A stretch of 64,000 nt of DNA, from positions 620,001-684,000 of the forward strand of contig OZ243038.1 in NCBI GenBank assembly GCA_965212005.1, in the 5' to 3' direction. The notes below the pieces were generated by a model. It saw only the letters and a list, made by a program, of their open reading frames with translations. It searched no databases and was not told the DNA's origin. This document shows, in pieces, positions 37,098-44,856 of this stretch. The position numbers and the translations under genes are program-made. This stretch comes from G965212005 sp965212005 (GTDB lineage: Bacteria; Pseudomonadota; Gammaproteobacteria; Porifericomitales; Porifericomitaceae). Each line of letters opens with the position of its first letter. Within the stretch, counting starts at the first letter, position 1.

Positions 37098-37645
37098 CTT
37101 CTCTTGACCGATTCATAAAACCAATAAAAATCGCCGGGCACCCTATAAGCGGTGGACATAAGGCGTACATAATGGATAGCACTGCTAAAAGTAGTGATAT
37201 GAGAAAACTGGTTGATTTGGGCACTTGCCATTGTTGCGATTATTTTTTACCCAAAAATGACTTGATTCTTCTTATTGAAGAAACACGTTTATTAAAAAAA
37301 GTGGAAGGAATCAGAAAAAAATATGATTGCCTGGGTAGCAAAGATAAGGACAAAGCTGTTAACAATCGTATTCAAGAAAGAATGCAATTAAAGGCATATG
37401 GTGCAATGCTGGTTTTGTGTCGGTTGGTGGCGAAATTCTCCAGTGCAAAACCCCTTATTCAGAATAAAAAATATCACTTTTGGCTTGTTGCCAGTAGCAT
37501 AAGTTCAGAAGAAGAAAAAAGATACTTTGATAATATAAAAGACTCTTTGCGAGAGAAATTAACGCAAGTTTTGGGTAAGAATTTGTTGGATGATGTGGAT
37601 GTTATGTCATCTAAATATCTGGAAGCACGGCTTTCGAATAAATGA
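37094..37645 (+). CDS. Unknown partner of the AAA ATPase (possible PD-(D/E)XK-like effector)
   Basis: This 183-aa protein overlaps the ATPase stop (ATGA), so the two are translationally coupled. I do not recognise a named family. The stretch CDYFLPKNDLILLIEETRL, with an acidic residue on one strand and E-E on the next, followed by a helix (QLKAYGAMLVLCRLVAKF), is compatible with a diverged PD-(D/E)XK nuclease core. CHCC near residue 46 could bind metal. DDVDVMSSKYLEARL closes the chain. No signal peptide or membrane segment. The nuclease idea is inference only. It is AT-rich like the ATPase, and its stop overlaps a third start. Confidence 0.75.
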   Translation: MTSLDRFIKPIKIAGHPISGGHKAYIMDSTAKSSDMRKLVDLGTCHCCDYFLPKNDLILLIEETRLLKKVEGIRKKYDCLGSKDKDKAVNNRIQERMQLKAYGAMLVLCRLVAKFSSAKPLIQNKKYHFWLVASSISSEEEKRYFDNIKDSLREKLTQVLGKNLLDDVDVMSSKYLEARLSNK

Positions 37646-37734
37646 CTCCATTTCTTGAATCTATCTCTCAATCCCTGAACTACGGCGACCTGCCCGAAAC
37701 TTGGCGAGTCCAAGGATCTCAGCGGTTTTCATGA
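37642..37734 (+). pseudogene. Truncated third gene of the ATPase operon
   Basis: An ATG overlaps the previous stop (ATGA again) and opens MTPFLESISQSLNYGDLPET, but the frame stops after 30 codons at a TGA that is created where the IS256-type end GAGACTGT begins (37733). The coupling suggests a genuine third component lost by the insertion. The remaining piece is too short to classify. Confidence 0.55.
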
Positions 37735-37905
37735 GACTGTAAATTTTACTGTGTAAATGGCAGGTTATCACAGTGAAGCTCGCTCACCGAACAAGATCAT
37801 AAACTGGCTCAGCGCCTGTTTCCAATCCCGGATCGGCATGGTCCTTTTCCGCGTGATTTCATGCAAAGCCAAGTATAATACTTTCATCTTCGCCTCGCTG
37901 ATGGC
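37733..37905 (-). mobile_element. IS256-family remnant (terminal repeat plus transposase C-terminus)
   Basis: GAGACTGTAAATTTTACTGT at 37733 resembles an IS256-type terminal inverted repeat. On the minus strand 37905-37768 encodes AISEAKMKVLYLALHEITRK, then TMPIRDWKQALSQFMILFGE and a stop, the usual C-terminus of mutator/IS256 transposases. The catalytic DDE part and the other end are missing; the right side joins an aminotransferase fragment directly. Confidence 0.8.
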
Positions 37906-37906
37906 G

Positions 37907-38159
37907 GAATCCCGTTTCAACTTGCTACCGTGCCGGGGCACCTACTTCCAACTGGCGGATTACACTGCCCTGTCCCCCCACCTCGCCGCCCTCGACGACA
38001 TGACCTTCGCGCGCCGCCTTCACCATTGACCACGGCGTTGCGATGATTCCCCTGTCACCGTTTTATCAAACACCCCCGGACACCCGAATTGTTCGTTTTT
38101 GCTTTGCCAAGCAAGACCAGACGCTGGAGCGGGCGGCGGGGGGTTTGCGGGGGATCTGA
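37907..38159 (+). pseudogene. 3' remnant of a class I/II aminotransferase (YbdL/MtnE-like)
   Basis: ESRFNLLPCRGTYFQLADYT and LDDMTFARRL in one frame continue, after a one-base shift near 38028, as TIDHGVAMIPLSPFYQTPPD, RIVRFCFAKQDQTLERAA and a stop. This is the C-terminal small domain of methionine/kynurenine-type aminotransferases. The PLP-binding lysine domain is absent. It is joined to the IS256 remnant and is not functional. Confidence 0.8.
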
Positions 38160-38172
38160 TTTTCGGGCAATG

Positions 38173-38181
38173 TGGTATACT
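38173..38181 (+). promoter_or_regulatory. Extended -10 promoter candidate
   Basis: TGGTATACT fits an extended -10 (TGn plus TATACT). It lies about 50 bases before the ATG at 38232, which also has GGGAG as ribosome site. No good -35 is visible, as is common for extended -10 promoters. Confidence 0.45.
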
Positions 38182-38231
38182 GTTTGCGAAAACTCGATTT
38201 GTTTTAATTCAATGCAACCGGGAGAATAACA

Positions 38232-38882
38232 ATGTCAGACCAAAGCAAAACCGCCGCCACGAAAGGCCCGGCACCAATAAAGAAAGTGCCCCCCGCAATC
38301 CTCGGCGGCATCAAAAAAGCCCAGCGTGATTACGACAAAATGGCCGGCGCTTGGATGGATGAAGGCCCTGAATATTGGATTACTACTTATGTAGCGAAGG
38401 CGCTATGGAAACTATGCGGCGATGATAGTGTCGTTGTGGAAGGTGGATCGAAAAAGACGCTGGATGGTGCCGGGCGAAAACGCGGACGCCCACCTTTCAC
38501 CGTAGGTAACAAACGCTACGACATCGTATTGTATTTTACGAGCAACAAACAGAAAGCACGCGCGGTGATCGAGATCAAGGCTCAGCCACCAAAAAATGCT
38601 GTTTTAAGCGATGTGGATCGTATTGTGGCTGCGCTCAGATATTCCGAACTGCGTTTCGGTGCGGTCGGCTATTTTTGGAGCGCATCGGACGACAAGTGCA
38701 AATTAGCCAGGGTAAAAGTCACAGAGCACGCCGGGAATCTTGAGGAGAAAGCCGTTGATCGTGCAGCCGAAAACAACTTCAAGGCGACCCCGTATCGCTA
38801 CGTTTCCGGCGATGGTTGTCACGCATGGCTGGCCGGATGTATTATGGTGGAGCGGAAGCAGGGCAACAAACAACGAAAATAA
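38232..38882 (+). CDS. Hypothetical protein with PD-(D/E)XK nuclease-like motif
   Basis: This is an intact 216-aa frame with good ribosome site and promoter. The N-terminus is Lys/Pro-rich. [20 protein letters not shown] could be a helix before the core. [20 protein letters not shown] followed by EIKAQ gives D...(15-20)...ExK, the hallmark of PD-(D/E)XK enzymes. [14 protein letters not shown] helix follows, as after the ExK strand in Mrr/restriction-type folds. It stands alone among gene fragments, so it could be an orphan nuclease, part of a lost restriction system or a cargo gene. Named function unknown. Confidence 0.75.
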   Translation: MSDQSKTAATKGPAPIKKVPPAILGGIKKAQRDYDKMAGAWMDEGPEYWITTYVAKALWKLCGDDSVVVEGGSKKTLDGAGRKRGRPPFTVGNKRYDIVLYFTSNKQKARAVIEIKAQPPKNAVLSDVDRIVAALRYSELRFGAVGYFWSASDDKCKLARVKVTEHAGNLEEKAVDRAAENNFKATPYRYVSGDGCHAWLAGCIMVERKQGNKQRK

Positions 38883-38883
38883 C

Positions 38884-39283
38884 GATTTCGTCACTTCGAT
38901 CCACAACTCCATCATAGAAGCCATCGGCAACACGCCCATCGTGCGGCTCAACCAGGTCGCTAAGAATATTGAGGCGAATCTTTACGCCAAACTTGAGTTC
39001 ACCAACCCCGGTGGTTCCATCAAGGATCCCATCGGGTTCTGGATGATCGAGGACGCGGAAAAAAGGGTACGCTGAAACCCGGCGGCACGATTATCGAGGG
39101 CACCAGCGGCAACACCGGCGTGGGGCTGGCGATGGCGGCGGCCATCAAGGGTTACAAGTGCGTTTTCATTTTGCCGGATAAAATGTCCCAGGAGAAAATC
39201 AAAAACCTGCGCTCTTTCGGCGCGTGGGTGGTGGTTACGCCGACCGCGGTGGAGCCGGACGATCCGCACAGTTATTACTCAGA
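38884..39283 (+). pseudogene. 5' remnant of cystathionine beta-synthase / cysteine synthase
   Basis: [40 protein letters not shown] (SxKD carries the PLP lysine) and WMIEDAEKR are followed, after a frameshift near 39065, by [20 protein letters not shown] and FILPDKMSQEKIKNLRSFGA up to DDPHSYYS. The fold-type II N-terminal domain is therefore broken. Its 3' end is replaced by IS91-type transposase sequence. No start codon remains. Fragment only. Confidence 0.85.
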
Positions 39284-39738
39284 TCGCCGACCAGCCAGGA
39301 ACTTGCGCAACTAGCCCAAACGATTGCCCACCGCGTTAGCCGTTTGGAACGGCAGGGTCTGCTGGAGCGAGATGCCGAGAACAGCTCCTGGTTACGGATG
39401 CGGTACCCGCGGGATCGATGGATCATCTGTTGGGACACTCGATCACCTATCGCATCGCGGTGAGCCCGCAGGCAGGACGCAAGGTGTGTACATTGCAGAC
39501 AGTGCCGGCCTGTGACCCAGAGGAACCATACAGTGATACGGCAGGCAAGATAGCCGGTTTCTGCCTGCATGCAGGGGTAGCAGTCCAGGCTGATGAACGC
39601 AAGAAACCAGGGCGTTTCGGCCGATACATCAGCCGTCCGGCGGTTTCGGAAAAGCGGCTTTCGTTAACGTCAAACGGCAACCTCCGCTATCCGCTAAAGA
39701 CGCCTTATCGAGATGGCACTACCCACGTCATCTTCGAG
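39284..39738 (+). mobile_element. IS91-family transposase remnant (middle part)
   Basis: TSQELAQLAQTIAHRVSRLE, then in a second frame ITYRIAVSPQAGRKVCTLQT, DTAGKIAGFCLHAGVAVQAD and RYISRPAVSEKRLSLTSNGN up to LKTPYRDGTTHVIFE. This matches the conserved central region of IS91-type transposases. At least one frameshift breaks it, and both the HUH/Y2 catalytic segment and the C-terminus are missing here. The missing C-terminal tail is found at 40917 and 34511. Confidence 0.85.
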
Positions 39739-39839
39739 CTGGCTGAAGGTTTGAGGCTCAAGGCTCATGCCGGATGGCGCTCCGCCCTTGACGGCGGCGA
39801 GTCTTCTCCTGCGGCCCGCCTCAACCTGAACTGGCGCTG

Positions 39840-40748
39840 CTAAATCCCCGGCTCAACGCCGGTCAATTTAACCGATAAATCCCACAGACGCTCGGCTAAA
39901 GCAACATCATGCGCGTTGGCCGATGGGCGCGCATAAGACGCCGGACCGGCCATCTCGCCCAGCCGACTCGGCCCGAAATAATCGCCGCCTTTGATCTCCT
40001 GACCCGTCGCTGCCAAAAGAAAAGGCCACGCGCCCTGCGCCGCATCGTTCAAAAATGGCCACATCAAAGGAAGCAGCCATTTGATCCAAAGAGGCGTGCC
40101 GCTCGGCATTTCGGTTTTCGCCATCCCCGGATGGCAGGCCACACAGAGCGCGGCGCTCGCGCTCTGGCGCAGGCGGCGCTCCAGCTCAAACGCGAACAAT
40201 ATATTCGCCAGCTTGCTGTCATTATACCTTTTCATCGTCTTGTAGCTGCGCCGGGCATGGATGTCGTCAAAGTCAATCCTGCCCATGCGATGGGCCAGGC
40301 TGCTCACCACGACAATGCGCGTATTGTCTTTTTTGATCTTTTCAATCAAATGGCCGACCAAAGCGAAATGCCCCAAATGATTGACACCCATCTGGCTCTC
40401 AAACCCCTGCTTCGTGTGCTGCAGAGGCGGCAGCCGCAATCCGGCATTATTGATCAGCACGTCGAGCTGGGGCTGCTGCTCTATCTGCGCGGCGGCGGCC
40501 TTGACCGATTCGAGATCGCCCAGATCGATTTCTACGAAGGCTAGATCGGCATCCGGCTTGAGCGCTTTGATCTTATCCATCGCCGCGTGCGCTCTATCCG
40601 CCGCGCGGCAGGCCATCACGACGTGCGCCCCTTTGAGCGCCAATGCGCGTGCCGCCTCAAACCCTAATCCGGCATTGGCGCCTGTGATCACAAAGCTCTT
40701 GCCCGACTGATCGGCTAAATCCTGTTCGCGAAAACCTTTCATAGTCAT
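39840..40748 (-). CDS. Short-chain dehydrogenase/reductase (retinol-dehydrogenase-like)
   Basis: This intact 302-aa SDR has the TGANAGLG NAD(P) loop, NNAG (VLINNAGLRLPPLQ), SSLAH with the catalytic Ser, and YNDSK carrying catalytic Tyr and Lys, followed by ACHPGMAKTEM. The pattern matches the protochlorophyllide-reductase/RDH-like group that reduces varied carbonyls; substrate unknown. ATG 40748 was used; the second ATG two codons on is equally possible. It is the only complete metabolic gene inside the fragment zone and may have been carried by the IS91-type activity or be older DNA left between insertions. Confidence 0.88.
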   Translation of the reverse strand: MTMKGFREQDLADQSGKSFVITGANAGLGFEAARALALKGAHVVMACRAADRAHAAMDKIKALKPDADLAFVEIDLGDLESVKAAAAQIEQQPQLDVLINNAGLRLPPLQHTKQGFESQMGVNHLGHFALVGHLIEKIKKDNTRIVVVSSLAHRMGRIDFDDIHARRSYKTMKRYNDSKLANILFAFELERRLRQSASAALCVACHPGMAKTEMPSGTPLWIKWLLPLMWPFLNDAAQGAWPFLLAATGQEIKGGDYFGPSRLGEMAGPASYARPSANAHDVALAERLWDLSVKLTGVEPGI

Positions 40749-40822
40749 AAAATCAATTATATCTTAAAAAGATTATAATCCAGCAGGCCGTGAATCAGGT
40801 ATATATTATACAATTTTCATTC

Positions 40823-40921
40823 ATGGAACCAGCAAAGAAAACCGGCGCGCTCGTCCTTGGGGATGGGACGACCTTTCCAGGCGAGGGCTTCGGCGCGCAG
40901 CGCACTGATGTCGGCGAGCTT
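40823..40921 (+). pseudogene. carA: 5' fragment of carbamoyl-phosphate synthase small subunit (CarA)
   Basis: ATG 40823 opens KKTGALVLGDGTTFPGEGFG and AQRTDVGEL, the recognisable CarA N-terminus (LxLEDGTxFxGxxFG). After about 33 codons homology ends, where another frame takes up the IS91-type tail. The N-terminal piece alone has no glutaminase site. A full carA should be elsewhere. Confidence 0.75.
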
Positions 40922-41320
40922 TGCTTGCGAAGAATGCGCTGGCACTGTCAAGGTAATCGCCAGTATTGAATCCTGCGCTGACAAGCATATCCTTGCACAC
41001 TTTCAGAGCAAAGCGGAAGCAAAAACATTCAACCTATTACCCGAGAGCTGAGCAGCGCCCCAAGCAGGTTTGTTGGGGTAGCCGACGAGAGCAGTTTGAC
41101 TCAGTTAACTCAGCCAATTGCTGCCGGCAAAAGTAGCGGCAGGTAGTCGGCATGCCTGGTGGCTGGCATTTGGCAGGAATGACCGGCGGGAAGGAGCAAT
41201 ATTGGGCGTGTCGGCTGAAGTCAGTCAGATTGCGGGTGTTCCAGGACTGGACGGCTTCGCGAATCTTTTTCTTTTTTTGGTGGAATAAGAAAAATAGGGT
41301 GTTAATTCTTCCTATACTTC
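40917..41320 (+). mobile_element. IS91-type transposase C-terminus and 3' end, copy 2
   Basis: CEECAGTVKVIASIE and ILAHFQSK, ending NLLPES, then AAPQAGLLG after an in-frame stop, match the C-terminal zinc-finger-like tail of IS91-family transposases. From 41019 to 41320 the DNA is the second copy of the repeat at 34511-34815, including the non-coding 3' end. It separates a carA 5' fragment from an mmsA 3' fragment. Confidence 0.75.
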
Positions 41321-41477
41321 CGCGACTTCGCCAACCGCATCCAGATCGGCGGTGCCCCTCGCGTTCCACAGCTTCGGCGGCTGGAAACTCTCCCTATTCG
41401 GCGACCACGCCATCCACGGCCCCGAAGGCGTACGCTTCTACACCCGCCTGAAAACCATCACTTCACGCTGGCCATAG
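41321..41477 (+). pseudogene. mmsA: 3' fragment of methylmalonate-semialdehyde dehydrogenase (MmsA)
   Basis: [10 protein letters not shown] in one frame, then, after an out-of-frame deletion, [20 protein letters not shown] and [20 protein letters not shown] ending in a stop. This is the standard C-terminus of CoA-acylating MmsA-type aldehyde dehydrogenases. The VGVNVPIP-like segment expected between the two parts is missing. Nothing upstream of the IS91-type end remains. Confidence 0.8.
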
Positions 41478-41630
41478 GGGATTCGTTCAGGGGCGGTGTT
41501 CAACTTTAAGGCGGGGGGGAGCATTGAGCGGACCGGATGCGGATGGGTGCCGACGACGGTCAGCGGAAGATCTGAGCGGGGATTGTCGTTGTGCACCTCC
41601 TGTCTAAATGGGGGGACGCACCATGAGATC

Positions 41631-41660
41631 AAAAAAGGAAAGCCCCCGCTGGGAGGGCTT
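41631..41660 (-). terminator. Rho-independent terminator of the tracrRNA
   Basis: On the minus strand AGCCCTCC...GGGGGCT forms a GC hairpin followed by TTTCCTTTTTT. It lies where the tracrRNA tail should end and points away from cas9. Confidence 0.75.
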
Positions 41661-41744
41661 GGTCGCTTGAAAGCGGAGCCTACGAAATATTCATTTCATT
41701 GGTATGAAAAGCAAATCAAATAGGCCTTAGTCGGTTATACTAGT
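41631..41744 (-). ncRNA. tracrRNA of the type II-C CRISPR system
   Basis: Minus-strand 41741-41721 pairs with repeat positions 16-36 over 21 bases with only one G-U wobble. After an asymmetric bulge (41720-41713), bases 41712-41701 pair with repeat positions 1-12 (three mismatches, one G-U). This is the lower stem-bulge-upper stem layout of tracrRNA:crRNA. The tail then has hairpins at 41697-41684 (GAAAT/ATTTC) and 41675-41664 (CGCTT/AAGCG) and the terminator. The expected start is about 41743, so the RNA is ~112 nt. It is divergent from cas9. Confidence 0.85.
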
Positions 41745-41779
41745 CCGTATATAATACACCAAAATCAAGAAATGGGCAA
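41727..41779. promoter_or_regulatory. Overlapping divergent promoters for cas9 (+) and tracrRNA (-)
   Basis: Plus strand: TTAGTC (41727-41732), 17 bases, TATAAT (41750-41755), aimed at cas9. Minus strand: TTGCCC (41779-41774), 17 bases, TATTAT (41756-41751), aimed at the tracrRNA. The two -10 boxes share five bases, so polymerase cannot occupy both at once. The cas9 -35 lies inside the anti-repeat. Confidence 0.65.
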
Positions 41780-41784
41780 GAGAA

Positions 41785-44700
41785 ATGAGCAAGAAAATAA
41801 TAGGGCTGGACTTGGGCAGTAATTCCGTGGGCTGGGCGTTGCTTGAAGAAAAAAACGGAAATATAAGAGAAATCATAAGTATAGGAAGCCGCATTTTTAA
41901 TAAAGCGGTGGACGAAAAGACCCCAACCCCGAAAAACCAAAAACGCCGTCAAATGCGTTTAGGCAGGCGCGTAATCCAGAGGCGTGCAAGGCGCAGGCAA
42001 AAAATGCTCAATTATTTGGTGTCGCTTAATTTGTTCCCCAAAGAATTACAAGGTAATAACCAACCGGAAAAACTGCTGAACGAAATTGGCGATCCGTATG
42101 AGTTGCGCGCCAAAGGCTTGGACGAGCAGTTGTCGCCACATCAACTGGGCCGAATTTTATTGCATTTCGTCGCAAGGCGTGGATTCTTGAGTAGCAAAAA
42201 ACAAGCGGCAGGTGATTTAGTGGATGACCCGGACACCATCGATTATTTACGTGAGTTGGACAACAGGCCGGATGCAAACACGGAAGAAAGCACATTCAAG
42301 GCTGACATTGCCGAAGTTTATCAGAGCATCACGGAAGCCGGTGCAAGAACTTTGGGTGAATATTTATACAAGCTGGAAAAAGGCGAGTGCAAGCGCAATC
42401 GCGCCCATGAAGGTGGACATCTACGCACGGACCGCGCAATGTATCAAAAGGAATTACAACAAATCTGGGCAAAACAAGCTCCTTATTTCACTTACCTGCC
42501 CGATGATTTCATGGCAGATAACAAAGGAGTCATAAAAATTATTTTTTACCAACGCCCACTGAAACTCAGAAAAGAGCGTGTGGGGAAATGTTCTCTGGAA
42601 CCAAAAAACTATCGCGCAAATATGGCGCGCTTGGAAGTACAGCGCTTTCGTTATTTACAGGATGTTAATAATTTGACATATTCCGATCGATATTCTGATA
42701 AGCCGGTGCCGCTAACCGATGAACAGAAAAACAAACTAATCGCCTATTTTGAAAACAACCAAAAAATTACATCAAAAAAACTCATAAAAGAATTGGCCTT
42801 GGATAAGTCCACGGAAATCAACCTGGAGACTAAAAACTTGAAGGGCAACATCACTGCCTGTGAAATCCGTTCGGTTATTGGCAGGCGATGGGACGAAATA
42901 AGTGACGGCGAGCAAAAGGCCTTGTTTGAGGATTTATTCACCATCAAGAAAAAATCCGCTCTTAAAACACGGCTTATCACCCATTGGGGATTTGACAGAC
43001 AAACCGCGGTTAAACTGTGCTTGCTGGAATTCGAGCCGGGTCATTCCAACCATTCACTCAAGGCCATTCACAAACTATTGCCTTATTTTCAAAAAGGCAT
43101 GATTTATAGTGATGCGCGAAAAGAGGCGGGCTATGATTATGAAATCGAAAAAATTGATGGCCTGGAAAAACTTCCTGCGCCACCTGAAACTTCAAACCCA
43201 ATCGTAAACAAAGGCTTGCACGAATTAAGGCGTGTTGTAAATGCCATTATCAAGCAATATGGAAAGCCTGATGTTATCCGTATTGAAATGGCGCGGGATT
43301 TGGAAATGAATACCAAGCGTTATAAAGAACATCAGAAGCGACAGAGGAAAAACCAAAAAGCCAATGAAGAAGCGCAAGAGAAATTTGCAGAATTGAACCT
43401 TGGAAAAAAATATGCTTCAAGAGATGATAAAATCAAGTATCGTCTGTGGAGGGATCAAAATGAGTGTTGTGCTTACAGTGGAAAGACTATTTCTTTGACC
43501 CAGGTATTTTCTGCTGACACTGAAATAGATCACGTATTACCTTACAAAAAGTCGTTGGATGATTCTTATATGAATAAAGTAATTTGTTTTGCCGCCGAGA
43601 ATAGTCAAAAATTGAACCGCACACCAATTGATGCCTGGGAAGGTAATACACAAAAATGGAATCAAATAACACAAGCCGTCAGTCGCTGGGATAAGGAACT
43701 AAAATCTAAAGTAGCGCGATTCTATCAGACGGAAAGCGATTTGAAAAAACGTGACTTTATAGAAACTCAATTAAATGATACTCGGTATATCTCTCGCTTG
43801 GCAAAAGATTATGTACGCCAATTGGGCTGTGATGTTTCGGTTACCAAGGGGTTTATTGTTTCTGAAATTCGTCATCAATGGGGGTTCGACGATTTGATTG
43901 GTGAGACAAATAAAAAAGAGCGAACCGATCACCGGCACCACGCTATTGATGCAGTAGTAATTGCTGCCACTTCGCGCGGTTTATATACCAATGCGGTTAA
44001 ACAAATTAGTCAAGATAAACTTAATATCGCCCCACCTTACAAGAATATCAGGAATGAATTAGATGAAAAGCTAAAACATATTATTGTGTCTCATGCGCCA
44101 CACCGAAAATTATCCGGCGCTTTGCATGAGGAGACAGGAGCAAGATATATCGAGAAACATGGGGGACTAGTTTATCGTAAAACTCTTAACCCGGAATTTA
44201 AAAACGCCGGAAGTATTGTGGACGACACTATTCGAAAGATTGTGTCAGAGCATATTTCAAACTACAACAACACACCCAAAGAAGCGTTTGCTGATAGTAT
44301 AACTGTTTACCACAAAGATCGCAAGACCCCCATCAAGCGTGTGCGAATTTTGCAATCCAAGGTCACCAAGAAAAAGCTTGCACAAAGCAAGTTTGGTGTC
44401 AAAGATAAATCAGGCGAAGCATTTAAATGGATGACTTATGGAAATACTCACCACGTGGAGGTTATCCGCGATAAAGAAACGGGGAAAATCAAGGGTGAAT
44501 TTGTAACCATGATGGAAGCTCATAGACGCGCCATGACTGGAACAAGATCAGCAAAAAATCGTGGTGTTGTACGCGAAAGCATTATTTCAAGCGATCACGG
44601 AAAGAAAAGTGAGCTTCTGATGGCTTTGCATATTAACGATACCGTGAGTGTTGAGAACGAAGCCGGTGAACGGATATTTTATCGTGTACAAAAATTAGAT

Positions 44701-44856
44701 TTGAATACAAACCGAATTATGTTGAGGCTTGCCAGTGCAGCAACTAAAGACAAGAAAGATGAAGAAATTTACTTTACAATTAACCAGGAAAATTTTCAAA
44801 AATATAAAGTTCAATTACATCACGTGAACGCTATCGGACATTTGACCGATGATTAA
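41785..44856 (+). CDS. cas9: Cas9 endonuclease, type II-C, 1023 aa
   Basis: This RNA-guided nuclease has all catalytic residues in place: RuvC-I Asp9 (IIGLDLGSNSVGWALL), an arginine-rich bridge helix (RRRQMRLGRRVIQRRARRRQ region, ~50-75), RuvC-II Glu501 (VIRIEMARDLEMN), HNH His583 (EIDHVLPYKKSLDDSY) with Asn606, and RuvC-III His719/Asp722 (HRHHAIDAVVIAA). The C-terminal ~250 residues form the PAM-interacting region, ending NAIGHLTDD. Small size, the cas1/cas2-only operon and the absence of csn2 or cas4 place it in type II-C. GAGAAATG supplies the ribosome site. It overlaps cas1 by 8 bases. It is AT-richer than the chromosomal flanks. Confidence 0.97.
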   Translation: MSKKIIGLDLGSNSVGWALLEEKNGNIREIISIGSRIFNKAVDEKTPTPKNQKRRQMRLGRRVIQRRARRRQKMLNYLVSLNLFPKELQGNNQPEKLLNEIGDPYELRAKGLDEQLSPHQLGRILLHFVARRGFLSSKKQAAGDLVDDPDTIDYLRELDNRPDANTEESTFKADIAEVYQSITEAGARTLGEYLYKLEKGECKRNRAHEGGHLRTDRAMYQKELQQIWAKQAPYFTYLPDDFMADNKGVIKIIFYQRPLKLRKERVGKCSLEPKNYRANMARLEVQRFRYLQDVNNLTYSDRYSDKPVPLTDEQKNKLIAYFENNQKITSKKLIKELALDKSTEINLETKNLKGNITACEIRSVIGRRWDEISDGEQKALFEDLFTIKKKSALKTRLITHWGFDRQTAVKLCLLEFEPGHSNHSLKAIHKLLPYFQKGMIYSDARKEAGYDYEIEKIDGLEKLPAPPETSNPIVNKGLHELRRVVNAIIKQYGKPDVIRIEMARDLEMNTKRYKEHQKRQRKNQKANEEAQEKFAELNLGKKYASRDDKIKYRLWRDQNECCAYSGKTISLTQVFSADTEIDHVLPYKKSLDDSYMNKVICFAAENSQKLNRTPIDAWEGNTQKWNQITQAVSRWDKELKSKVARFYQTESDLKKRDFIETQLNDTRYISRLAKDYVRQLGCDVSVTKGFIVSEIRHQWGFDDLIGETNKKERTDHRHHAIDAVVIAATSRGLYTNAVKQISQDKLNIAPPYKNIRNELDEKLKHIIVSHAPHRKLSGALHEETGARYIEKHGGLVYRKTLNPEFKNAGSIVDDTIRKIVSEHISNYNNTPKEAFADSITVYHKDRKTPIKRVRILQSKVTKKKLAQSKFGVKDKSGEAFKWMTYGNTHHVEVIRDKETGKIKGEFVTMMEAHRRAMTGTRSAKNRGVVRESIISSDHGKKSELLMALHINDTVSVENEAGERIFYRVQKLDLNTNRIMLRLASAATKDKKDEEIYFTINQENFQKYKVQLHHVNAIGHLTDD

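Noticed and set aside
41037..41369. 110-aa minus-strand ORF across the IS91-type end
   Set aside because: It is antisense to the transposase tail and its non-coding end, and it is not conserved in the first copy.
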